Below are positions 1 to 5,882 of a stretch of DNA of 6,519 bases, piece by piece; within the stretch, counting starts at the first letter, position 1; each line of letters opens with the position of its first letter. Location: the NCBI GenBank assembly GCA_030591405.1, contig JAUVBC010000132.1:1-6519 (forward strand), read 5' to 3'. The translations under genes were made by a program, and so were the position numbers. A model generated the notes under the pieces. That model was not told where the DNA came from and did no database searches. It was given only the letters and a program-made list of their open reading frames with translations. Source of the stretch: Candidatus Zixiibacteriota bacterium (lineage in GTDB: Bacteria > Zixibacteria > MSB-5A5 > GN15 > PGXB01).

Positions 1-418
1 TTTCGTCATAGGTAATTTTACCGACCAATCTGATTTCTACTTCAGCAAATCGGCGTTTGGCCGGAGTCGTCTGAATTTGCGCAAGCTGTTTGGCGGTCTC
101 CGACATTCGGAGCTGACGCGGTCCGACATCATCACCGGAACCGGTATCAAGAGGGATCAGATCCATAAAACAGATAGGACACTTACCGGCTTTTGGCAGC
201 TTTATCTGGGGATGCATCGAGCAGGTCCAATCAGTTTGGTTTTTAGTCATTGCGTCATCGGAATGGTCATGTGTATCGGTCACCGGTTGGCCGTCGCCGA
301 AAAACATTACTCCGAAGGTGAAAGCCAGGATCGCAATGGCGACTAACCCGATGAGTCCACCGACACCGCGCAGCGCAAAGCGATTTAAAAAAGATTTAAT
401 TTTCTTTTTATCAGTCAT
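1..418 (-). CDS. CusB-like RND efflux periplasmic adaptor (partial, N-terminal 139 residues)
   Basis: This is the N-terminal part of a membrane-fusion (periplasmic adaptor) subunit, which links an inner-membrane RND pump to the outer-membrane channel. The reading frame is open from the ATG at 418 to the window edge. GGAG at 425-428 sits 6 nt upstream of that ATG. Residues 1-17 are basic and residues 19-40 form a single membrane anchor. A short linker with H50 and H52 follows. Residues 64-90 form a heavy-metal-binding domain of the CusB/CopB type: W-T-C66-S-M68-H69-P, then G-K-C80-P-I-C83-F-M85-D-L. The usual glycine after the second CPxC cysteine is Phe84 here. Residues 100-139 match the start of the adaptor core (QLRMSETAKQLAQIQT, then a beta-strand ending LVGKITYDE). 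It is the third gene of the operon, 30 nt after the TRASH gene. Metal specificity (Cu/Ag likely) is inferred from the family. Confidence 0.9.
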   Translation of the reverse strand, partial: MTDKKKIKSFLNRFALRGVGGLIGLVAIAILAFTFGVMFFGDGQPVTDTHDHSDDAMTKNQTDWTCSMHPQIKLPKAGKCPICFMDLIPLDTGSGDDVGPRQLRMSETAKQLAQIQTTPAKRRFAEVEIRLVGKITYDE

Positions 419-448
419 AGCTTTCTCCATCAGATAATAAAACTTGAT

Positions 449-943
449 TTAGTGATCCTGTCCTTCTTGTCCCATTTTCATCTCGTGCCCTTCCATTTTC
501 TCGGTCGAGGTTTCCAGCTTGGATAGAAATTTTGCCGGGTCTTCATTAAAAGCTCCGACACATTTCTCGCAGCAGAATGTTATCCGACGACCTTCAAAGT
601 CAGTATAAACCGACTTATCTTCGAGCTTTTCGCCGGATACCGGGCAAGTTGTTTGAATATTTTCGAACAGAACTCCCTCCACGGCAGCTTTCTTGAAATA
701 GGTATCAGGATCCTTTTTCAGTTTGTCAGAACACATCGGACAGCAATGGTACACCCGCTGACCCTGAATATCGGTATAGACGGTCGAATCAATTTTACCA
801 CCCATGACAGGGCAAATGGTCTGGCTTTTCAATTCGACTGGCATTGCCTTCTTGTTTTCCTGTTTTTCATCGCCGGCGAAAGCCGCAAACGAAGTTATTA
901 GTAGCATCGCTACGATCATTGAGATTGTTTTGGTCAGTTTCAT
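449..943 (-). CDS. Secreted tandem TRASH/YHS-type metal-binding protein
   Basis: This is a 164-residue exported protein that probably binds soft metal ions in the periplasm. The signal peptide spans residues 1-23, with likely cleavage at AFA|GDE. Two homologous cysteine modules follow. Module 1 has C44-P-V-M-G, then VYTD (55-58), C67-C68-P-M-C71 and DP (78-79). Module 2 has C100-P-V-S-G, then VYTD (112-115), C124-C125-E-K-C128 and DP (135-136). The C-x22/23-CC-x2-C pattern is that of TRASH/YHS domains, which in known proteins coordinate metals. The tail (150-164) holds Met, His and acidic residues (MEGHEMKMGQEGQDH), like other copper-handling tails. AAGGAG at 952-957 lies 8 nt before the ATG. 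The gene lies 26 nt after tolC and 30 nt before the cusB-like gene, so it is probably cotranscribed. A role as metal chaperone or buffer for the efflux complex is inference. Confidence 0.88.
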   Translation of the reverse strand: MKLTKTISMIVAMLLITSFAAFAGDEKQENKKAMPVELKSQTICPVMGGKIDSTVYTDIQGQRVYHCCPMCSDKLKKDPDTYFKKAAVEGVLFENIQTTCPVSGEKLEDKSVYTDFEGRRITFCCEKCVGAFNEDPAKFLSKLETSTEKMEGHEMKMGQEGQDH

Positions 944-969
944 GTTTGTTTCTCCTTCTAAAATGTTTC

Positions 970-2337
970 TTATTTATAATTCAATTCATTTCCCGTTATC
1001 ATTTCTATCTCTGCGCGGTGTCTGGCAAGATCTGCAACAGCCTGTTCAAGACTTAGTTGGAAAACAAGAAGCTGCCGTTGCGCATCCAGCACACTCAGGA
1101 AGTCAACTTCCGCAACCTGATAGGCAGTGTAGCTGGTTTTGAGTGCCAACTCGGCTTTCGGAATGAGTCCGTCACGATAGAGACGAATTTTACGCAGGGC
1201 ATCAGAATATCGAAACACTATCTTCTCTACCAAAACCTCCAGCCTGTTCTGCGTTTCAGCATACCTATATTCAGCAGCCTGCAACTTGGCTTTAGCCTCA
1301 TCTTTTTTAGCACTATTCTTTCCGAACCAAAGCGGCAGGTTGATCCCCACCCCAACAACCCAGGGGTCTTTACCACTTTCATCCATAGTAGGAATTAATG
1401 CATCACCGGTTTCGATATAATCGACACCGATTGTGAAATTTGGTAAATTCGTTTTTCCGGCAAGACGCACCCCCGCTCGCTCTTTGTCAATGAGATGTAC
1501 CATAGCGTTAAGGTCGGGGTTATATAGAAGAGCATTATCCAGAATATCCTGCAATTCTACTTCAGATTCGACAACGTCAATTGTCTCCGGAATCGTTATC
1601 ATTGCAGTTTTTGGGAGATTGGCCAAAGCCTTCAGATCTGCCGCGGTTGGCCTGATTTGCTCCTGTAAACTCTCCAGCCGATCTTCCAATTTTCCCAATT
1701 CTACTTCAGCCTTGATTATGTCGGGATGTGTACTTAATGCCACCTTATATTTGGTCCGTGCCACCGCTTCCCAGAATTTAAGTAACTCAAGGTTATCTTT
1801 CGTTAGTGCAATCTCTCGACCGAGATAATAGAGATCATAATAAGCGGCCTTTATGGAATAAAACAGCTTCAGCTTTTCCGCCTGAAACTTGCGAAAAGCA
1901 GTTTTGGCTTCTTCATTTGCAATATCTTTTTTGGCGCCCAATGTTCCGATCCACGGAAAAGTCTGTTTCAGACTTAGTTTCCACTCTTGCGGTCCAACTC
2001 TGGTCTCGACATTTTCAATGAAATAAGCGTATGAGATCATCGGGTCTGGAAGTGCCCCAACATAACCTATTTTTTCAAGGCTGGCTTGCCAAAAATAAAA
2101 GGCTGCTTTTAAACCGGGATTATTAAGTGAGGCATAAGTCAAATACTCTTCAATTGTACCATTGGCAATAAAACTATCTGAAACTGTTTCCGCAGCCGCA
2201 AAATCACTTTCAATAGTTCTGGAAATATTTTCTAATTCTTTTTTATCCAAAGCAAATAGAGAATGAGAAAAGAATAAGAATAAAAGAGGAGTTGCGATTA
2301 TCAGCCGATATACATTATTTTTTTCTTTGTTCTTCAT
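970..2337 (-). CDS. TolC/CusC-like outer-membrane efflux protein
   Basis: This 455-residue protein should form the trimeric outer-membrane channel of a tripartite efflux pump. Residues 1-29 are a signal peptide (hydrophobic core 12-24, cleavage near LFA|LDK). I see no cysteine in the protein, so unlike E. coli CusC it is not a lipoprotein. The body has the two OEP repeats typical of the TolC family. The first contains PDPMISYAYF and TRVGPQ...KQTFPWIGTLGAKK. The second contains INLPLWFGKNSAKKDEAKAKL followed by long amphipathic helices and FLSVLDAQRQLL. The length is normal for the family. It is the first gene of the minus-strand metal-efflux operon. Its ATG has no recognisable Shine-Dalgarno sequence, unlike its neighbours, and no credible alternative start precedes the signal peptide. 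A sigma-54-like promoter places the transcript start about 3 nt before this ATG, so the message may be nearly leaderless. Confidence 0.93.
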   Translation of the reverse strand: MKNKEKNNVYRLIIATPLLFLFFSHSLFALDKKELENISRTIESDFAAAETVSDSFIANGTIEEYLTYASLNNPGLKAAFYFWQASLEKIGYVGALPDPMISYAYFIENVETRVGPQEWKLSLKQTFPWIGTLGAKKDIANEEAKTAFRKFQAEKLKLFYSIKAAYYDLYYLGREIALTKDNLELLKFWEAVARTKYKVALSTHPDIIKAEVELGKLEDRLESLQEQIRPTAADLKALANLPKTAMITIPETIDVVESEVELQDILDNALLYNPDLNAMVHLIDKERAGVRLAGKTNLPNFTIGVDYIETGDALIPTMDESGKDPWVVGVGINLPLWFGKNSAKKDEAKAKLQAAEYRYAETQNRLEVLVEKIVFRYSDALRKIRLYRDGLIPKAELALKTSYTAYQVAEVDFLSVLDAQRQLLVFQLSLEQAVADLARHRAEIEMITGNELNYK

Positions 2338-2342
2338 AGTTT

Positions 2343-2371
2343 AATCGTATGGCAGAAACCATGCCATGATT
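2343..2371. repeat. Imperfect inverted repeat overlapping the efflux promoter
   Basis: On the plus strand AATC (2343-2346) and ATGGCA (2349-2354) are mirrored by TGCCAT (2362-2367) and GATT (2368-2371). The loop is 7 nt and there is a two-base bulge (GT) in one arm. It covers the whole putative sigma-54 promoter of the tolC-like gene. It could be an operator or a DNA-level structure, or simply a consequence of the TGGCA and TGCC promoter elements facing each other. If transcription starts near 2340 it is not in the mRNA. Confidence 0.5.
2351..2366 (-). promoter_or_regulatory. Putative sigma-54 promoter of the efflux operon
   Basis: Read on the minus strand, 2366 to 2351 gives TGGCATGGTTTCTGCC. 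Against the sigma-54 consensus TGGCACG-N4-TTGCW, the -24 element matches at TGGCA and G. The -12 element is CTGC, with exactly the required spacing between GG and GC. The predicted transcript start is near 2340, three bases before the tolC-like ATG. The gene for a sigma-54 activator lies next to it. This is motif evidence only. Confidence 0.62.
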
Positions 2372-2425
2372 CATAAGTAATTATATATCAACAAGATAAG
2401 AGAATGCCACAGGTCTAATTTATAT

Positions 2426-2482
2426 AATATTGAATAATATTCTTCAAAAGTGAACAATATTGTGTAATTATTGTTTAATATT
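2426..2482. promoter_or_regulatory. Helically phased AATATT elements, candidate enhancer (UAS)
   Basis: AATATT occurs at 2426-2431, 2436-2441, 2456-2461 and 2477-2482, with starts 10, 20 and 21 bp apart, so all lie on about the same helix face. A fifth copy is at 2531-2536. Two copies sit in perfect palindromes: GAATAATATTC (2432-2442, odd centre) and ACAATATTGT (2454-2463). The cluster is about 60-115 bp upstream of the minus-strand sigma-54 motif and about 100-160 bp upstream of the plus-strand one, a usual distance for NtrC-family enhancer sites. Binding by the adjacent regulator is inferred. Phased AT tracts could instead bend the DNA. Confidence 0.45.
2453..2475. repeat. Inverted repeat AACAATA-N9-TATTGTT, candidate regulator dimer site
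   Basis: AACAATA (2453-2459) and TATTGTT (2469-2475) form a perfect 7-bp inverted repeat with a 9-bp spacer, 23 bp overall. The centre (2464) is about 100 bp from the minus-strand sigma-54 motif and about 120 bp from the plus-strand one, so it lies almost midway. The dyad size suits a dimeric Fis-type HTH such as that of the neighbouring response regulator. The region is AT-rich, so some dyads are expected by chance. Confidence 0.42.
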
Positions 2483-2582
2483 CGACGATAGTTTTATTAT
2501 GATTTGGATGTGATTGCTTATGCTTCTCGTAATATTATATATACTAATAAGTTAGGAAATTTGATCAGCGAGATTGAAATGT

Positions 2583-2598
2583 CGGCATAACAATTGCC
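2583..2598 (+). promoter_or_regulatory. Putative sigma-54 promoter of the kinase-regulator operon
   Basis: The plus strand reads CGGCATAACAATTGCC. Against TGGCACG-N4-TTGCW it keeps GGCA at -24 and a perfect TTGC at -12 with exact spacing; the first T and the CG are changed. The predicted transcript start is near 2609, giving a leader of about 20 nt that contains the AGGAGA ribosome site (2613-2618) before the ATG at 2629. That geometry supports the call and suggests autoregulation by the encoded activator. An overlapping sigma-70-like pair (TTGAAA 2574-2579, CATTAT 2598-2603) is a weaker alternative. Confidence 0.58.
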
Positions 2599-2628
2599 AT
2601 TATTGAGTATATAGGAGAATTATATACA

Positions 2629-3675
2629 ATGATTGAAAATAAATCTCAAAAAATAGCAGTAATTGGTTTTGTGATCACAATAACTCTGGGAATCCACTAT
2701 GGATGGCTTATTGAGCCGTTTTTCGGGCATGTGCATTTACTGCATGTCTTACATGGAAGATTCTGTTATATACCGATTGTCATTTCAGCCTCCTGGTTTG
2801 GTCTCAGGGGTGGCATTCTATCAGCAGGTTTGATTTCATTACTGGTTTTGCCTTACATTTTTGGTCAAAATCTGGAAACCGCTGATATTGTCAGAGAAAT
2901 TGTTGAGTTGGTTTTCTACTTTGCCATTGGAATTTTGACCGGCGCACTTTTTGATCGAGAACTGTTTGCCCGCAAAAAACACGAAGAGGCTCAACTTCAA
3001 CTTGAGAGGTCGCAAAAGCTGTCGTTGGTCGGCAAAATAGCGGCGGGTGTTGCTCATGAAATTAAAAATCCATTGGCCTCTATCAAAGGCGCTTTTGAAA
3101 TTATATTTGACAAGAAAACATCTGATAAGGATAAAGATGAATTCCAGGGAATAATCGTTGGTGAAATAAAACGAATTGATAATACTATAAAAGATTTTCT
3201 CAACTTTGCCCGTCCAAAAGAAGCTACTTTAGAGCAGCTTGATCTATCCCAAACTTTGAATGATTCCTTAAAACAAATAGAAATACAGGCTGCCAATTCA
3301 AAAATTAATATCTCAAAAGATATAGAAAAAGATGTTTTGATTCTTGGTGATAAAGAAAAAATTCATCAGGTGATTCTCAATCTATTGCTAAATGCACTTG
3401 ATGTGTCGGAACCGGAATCGATAATTGAGATTGCGCTGAAAAACAGAAATAACGGACGAATAATTTTCACAATCCGTGATTATGGTGAGGGAATCGAGCA
3501 GGACGTTTTGGACCATGTTTTTGATCCATTTTTCACCACAAAAGCCTCCGGTACAGGTTTGGGACTTCCTATTGTAAAATCTATTATCGAAAATCATAAT
3601 AGCACAATAAATATTGAAAGCAAAAAAGATGAGGGGACTTGGGTTCTTATTGAAATTCCTTCATTTGAGGAGTAG
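2629..3675 (+). CDS. Membrane-bound sensor histidine kinase, NtrB/ZraS-type domain set
   Basis: This 348-residue kinase should autophosphorylate and pass phosphate to the regulator encoded 5 nt downstream. Four membrane segments are predicted at about 9-28, 46-60, 62-79 and 91-108. The segment with PIVISASWFGLRGG resembles the N-terminal membrane sensor of many sigma-54-linked kinases. The first periplasmic loop (29-45) is rich in histidine: H34, H36, H39 and H42, followed by C46. A short coiled linker (110-130) leads to the HisKA domain with H143 in AHEIKNPLASIKG. The HATPase domain shows N251 and N255 in LNLLLNALD, DYGEGIE (284-290), FDPFFTTK (298-305) and GTGLGLPIV (308-316). All catalytic motifs look intact. 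AGGAGA at 2613-2618 supports the start. There is no PAS, HAMP or large periplasmic domain, so the signal is probably read in or near the membrane. Metal sensing is inferred from the divergent efflux operon. Confidence 0.93.
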   Translation: MIENKSQKIAVIGFVITITLGIHYGWLIEPFFGHVHLLHVLHGRFCYIPIVISASWFGLRGGILSAGLISLLVLPYIFGQNLETADIVREIVELVFYFAIGILTGALFDRELFARKKHEEAQLQLERSQKLSLVGKIAAGVAHEIKNPLASIKGAFEIIFDKKTSDKDKDEFQGIIVGEIKRIDNTIKDFLNFARPKEATLEQLDLSQTLNDSLKQIEIQAANSKINISKDIEKDVLILGDKEKIHQVILNLLLNALDVSEPESIIEIALKNRNNGRIIFTIRDYGEGIEQDVLDHVFDPFFTTKASGTGLGLPIVKSIIENHNSTINIESKKDEGTWVLIEIPSFEE

Positions 3676-3680
3676 ATGAT

Positions 3681-5033
3681 ATGTCAATTAGTATTTTATT
3701 GGCAGATGATGATGACGCTTTAAGGCGAGTTATTCAATATAAACTGGAACAAGAGGGTTATAAAGTTACGACCGTCAACAATGGCGAAAAAGCTTTGAGT
3801 GAATTAGAATCCAAACAATTCGATTTGGTTCTTTCAGATATTAAAATGCCCAAACTTACCGGAGTCCAACTTTTGGAGCAGGTAAAAAAGATTCAGCCGA
3901 CCTTGGAAGTGATCTTAATGACCGCCTTTGCCGATCTGTCACAGGCAGTGCAGGCAGTGAAGCTCGGGGCATTTGATTATTTAACCAAACCGTTTGAGGA
4001 TGATCAACTTATTATCGCGATTGAAAAAGCACTCAAATTCAAAAAATTGGAAAATGAAAATAAGGCTCTAAAAGAAGAGTTGCATGGCAAGAAATTCCTG
4101 GATACGATTATAGGTGTCTCAAAGCCGTTTAAAGAATTAATGGACATGGTTGAAAAAATAGCTCCCTCAGATGCTACGGTTCTCTTGACAGGCGAATCTG
4201 GAACAGGCAAAGAAGTGATCGCCAAGGCGATTCATTATAAGAGCCCTCGCGTTAATAATAATTTTGTGGTGATAAATTGCGCGGCGATTCCTAAAGAATT
4301 GATTGAATCTGAACTGTTTGGCCATGTCAAAGGAGCTTTTACCGGCGCTATCAAAGACAAAAAAGGAAAATTCGAATTGGCCGGAGGCGGGACACTATTG
4401 CTTGATGAAATCGGCGAATTGAGTCTGGAATTACAGGCGAAATTGCTTCGTGCTATTCAGGAAAGAACTGTCGAACCGGTTGGATCAGAGAAAAAGGTCG
4501 AAGTTGATATCCGTCTGCTTGCGGCAACCAACACTAATTTGAAAGAATTGGTTGCTCATGGAAAATTCAGAGAAGATCTTTTTTATAGACTGAATGTCAT
4601 CCCGATAAGATTGCCGAGCCTGAGGGAACGTAAAGAGGATATTCTGATTTTAATGAGGGAGTTCATCCGCAAAATTGAGCAAAACAGAAAAATCGATATC
4701 GAACCTGGATTAATTGGCGTACTAAAAGAATACTTTTGGCCCGGAAATATTCGCGAATTAGAAAATCTGGTAGAACGGATGGTGATACTGAGAAAATCCG
4801 ACGTGTTAACCGAAAGCGACTTGCCATCTGATTTTATAATAGACAGTACATTAGGTGACAGCAATACAGATATACACCCGAGAAAAAACCTGACCTTTCA
4901 TGAGGCTGAAAAAAAATTAATTTTAGATGCTCTTAATGAGTTTGCGGGAAACAAATCAAAAGCTGCCAGATATTTAAATATTCCACGCCATGTTTTAATT
5001 TATCGACTAAAAAAATATGGAGTCAAAGTGTAA
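3681..5033 (+). CDS. NtrC-family sigma-54-dependent response regulator
   Basis: This 450-residue activator is complete. The receiver domain (about 1-120) has acidic residues D10 and D11, phospho-acceptor D53 in LSDIKMP, T81 and K103. A charged linker helix (about 118-136) leads to the AAA+ domain: Walker A GESGTGKE (171-178), the sigma-54 contact loop GAFTGA (218-223), Walker B LLLDE (239-243), FREDLFYRLNVI (296-307) with the conserved arginines, and WPGNIRELENL (353-363). A Fis-type HTH closes the protein (about 405-448: NKSKAARYLNIPRHVLIYRLKKYGV). GAGGAG at 3667-3672 overlaps the end of the kinase gene and sits 8 nt before the ATG, so the pair is translationally close and surely cotranscribed. 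The intact GAFTGA shows that it can engage sigma-54, which fits the two sigma-54-like promoters upstream. AtoC, ZraR and HydG are family relatives; the true targets are inferred. Confidence 0.95.
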   Translation: MSISILLADDDDALRRVIQYKLEQEGYKVTTVNNGEKALSELESKQFDLVLSDIKMPKLTGVQLLEQVKKIQPTLEVILMTAFADLSQAVQAVKLGAFDYLTKPFEDDQLIIAIEKALKFKKLENENKALKEELHGKKFLDTIIGVSKPFKELMDMVEKIAPSDATVLLTGESGTGKEVIAKAIHYKSPRVNNNFVVINCAAIPKELIESELFGHVKGAFTGAIKDKKGKFELAGGGTLLLDEIGELSLELQAKLLRAIQERTVEPVGSEKKVEVDIRLLAATNTNLKELVAHGKFREDLFYRLNVIPIRLPSLRERKEDILILMREFIRKIEQNRKIDIEPGLIGVLKEYFWPGNIRELENLVERMVILRKSDVLTESDLPSDFIIDSTLGDSNTDIHPRKNLTFHEAEKKLILDALNEFAGNKSKAARYLNIPRHVLIYRLKKYGVKV

Positions 5034-5079
5034 TAAAATTACCGGACTCTTTGATTATAATGGTTCTTTGACCAATAAA

Positions 5080-5103
5080 AAAGGCAGGTAAAAACCTGCC
5101 TTT
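5080..5103. terminator. Bidirectional rho-independent terminator
   Basis: AAAGGCAGG (5080-5088) pairs with CCTGCCTTT (5095-5103) across a 6-nt loop, a perfect 9-bp stem. On the minus strand the stem is followed by a run of T (complement of the A-run 5076-5082), so it ends the outer-membrane protein gene well. On the plus strand the tail is only TTTCT, so it is a weaker stop for the two-component operon. It lies between two convergent genes, 46 nt after one stop codon and 24 nt after the other. Confidence 0.85.
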
Positions 5104-5127
5104 CTAATTCAAATTCATCTTATTCAA

Positions 5128-5715
5128 TCAACCGCCAAGCGAAAACTGGGCACCCATCGTCAATTGAATCATCATCGGTGTGGTCTCAGCCAAAACTACA
5201 TGAAGTCTCGGCATTCCATACAGATATACTTTGTCAGATACCTGTTTGCGCCAAACAAGACCGGTATTTAGACCCATCTGCATTCCGCCGTAATCATAAA
5301 GACCAGTACCGCCCGTCAGGAATAAAGACGAATTGCGAGTCTTGCTAATGCCATATAAAGCATTGACAATTACATTAAATTCGGTCTGGCTTTCGGATAT
5401 GTCCATAGCCGGAATACCTAGAGCCAAATTGGCTGGTGCTGACATTTTGGCGGTATAACTTTGAAACATCAGTTCACCACCAATAAACAGATTATCCTGG
5501 ACACCATAGTAAAACTGACCGCCAAAACCAATTCCGGGACCGCAGGAAAATTCGGTGCCGGCAATAGAGTAACTTGAAAAGGCAGTGCCCATTCCAATAG
5601 CGTACCCGAGATGACCGGTTGCCCACATATTTCCTTTGTGGTCCCACTTCTGTGCGCTCGCTGATACTGATATAATCAGACACAACATTGCGCAAATTAA
5701 GATGGTTCGTTTCAT
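5128..5715 (-). CDS. Predicted small outer-membrane beta-barrel protein, unknown function
   Basis: This 195-residue exported protein is of a type often annotated as an outer-membrane beta-barrel. The signal peptide covers residues 1-21 (cleavage SASA|QKW). The mature part alternates aromatic and small or polar residues in strand-like stretches with glycine-rich turns: GPGIGFGGQFYYGV, LFIGGELMFQSYTA, SLFLTGGTGLYDYGG, GLNTGLVWRK, VYLYGMPRLHVVL and IQLTMGAQFSLGG. About eight strands would fit the length, as in small OmpA/OmpW-like barrels, though no specific family motif is recognised. AAAGGAG (5722-5728) lies 6 nt before the ATG. It is monocistronic, convergent with the two-component operon, with its own promoter-like sequence and a strong terminator. 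No sigma-54 motif precedes it, so it is probably outside the metal circuit. Confidence 0.8.
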   Translation of the reverse strand: MKRTILICAMLCLIISVSASAQKWDHKGNMWATGHLGYAIGMGTAFSSYSIAGTEFSCGPGIGFGGQFYYGVQDNLFIGGELMFQSYTAKMSAPANLALGIPAMDISESQTEFNVIVNALYGISKTRNSSLFLTGGTGLYDYGGMQMGLNTGLVWRKQVSDKVYLYGMPRLHVVLAETTPMMIQLTMGAQFSLGG

Positions 5716-5751
5716 TTGAAACTCCTTTTAAAGGTTTATTTCGCCTTAAGC

Positions 5752-5780
5752 TCTATATAATTCTGAACTTTTTTTAGCAA
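5752..5780 (-). promoter_or_regulatory. Possible sigma-70-type promoter of the beta-barrel gene
   Basis: On the minus strand TTGCTA (5780-5775) and TATAGA (5757-5752) are separated by 17 bp, and the expected transcript start is near 5745. This leaves a leader of about 30 nt with the AAAGGAG ribosome site. The region is AT-rich, so the match is only suggestive. Confidence 0.35.
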
Positions 5781-5882
5781 TGTATGCTTATAATCAGTTA
5801 TCGTCCGGATAGCCGAAAAGCTTAATCAGAAATAATGGATTAAATTACTAAAAACCTTTTCAAATTCCGTCGTTTTGGCTAT

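Noticed and set aside
77..346. Plus-strand open frame of 89 codons
   Set aside because: It lies antisense to the cusB-like gene, whose Cys/Met/His domain is unmistakable. The plus-strand translation has no recognisable features.
653..1398. Several overlapping plus-strand open frames of 70-113 codons
   Set aside because: They are antisense shadows of the TRASH and tolC-like genes, without ribosome sites or protein-like composition.
2395..2409. Second TGGCA on the minus strand (TGGCATTCTCTTATC) as a sigma-54 promoter for the tolC-like gene
   Set aside because: The -24 half is good, but the -12 position reads TATC instead of TTGC. The motif at 2366-2351 is much closer to consensus. It is kept only as an alternative in the leaderless finding.
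2502..2520. TTGGATGTGATTGCTTA on the plus strand as a sigma-54 promoter
   Set aside because: The GG-to-GC distance is two bases too short, and sigma-54 promoters do not tolerate that change.
2514..2545. TTGCTT...TATACT as a sigma-70 promoter for the kinase gene
   Set aside because: The spacer is 20 bp, which is too long, and the region is AT-rich enough to give -10-like hexamers by chance.
3388..4864. Minus-strand open frames inside the kinase and regulator genes
   Set aside because: They are antisense to genes with complete catalytic motifs.
5050..5075. TGGT-N6-ACCA near 5061-5074 as a first terminator hairpin for the regulator gene
   Set aside because: The stem is only four pairs, and the strong 9-bp hairpin follows directly.
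5492..5695. Minus-strand frame of 67 codons overlapping the beta-barrel gene
   Set aside because: It is an alternative frame on the same strand. The 195-codon frame has the signal peptide, ribosome site and terminator.
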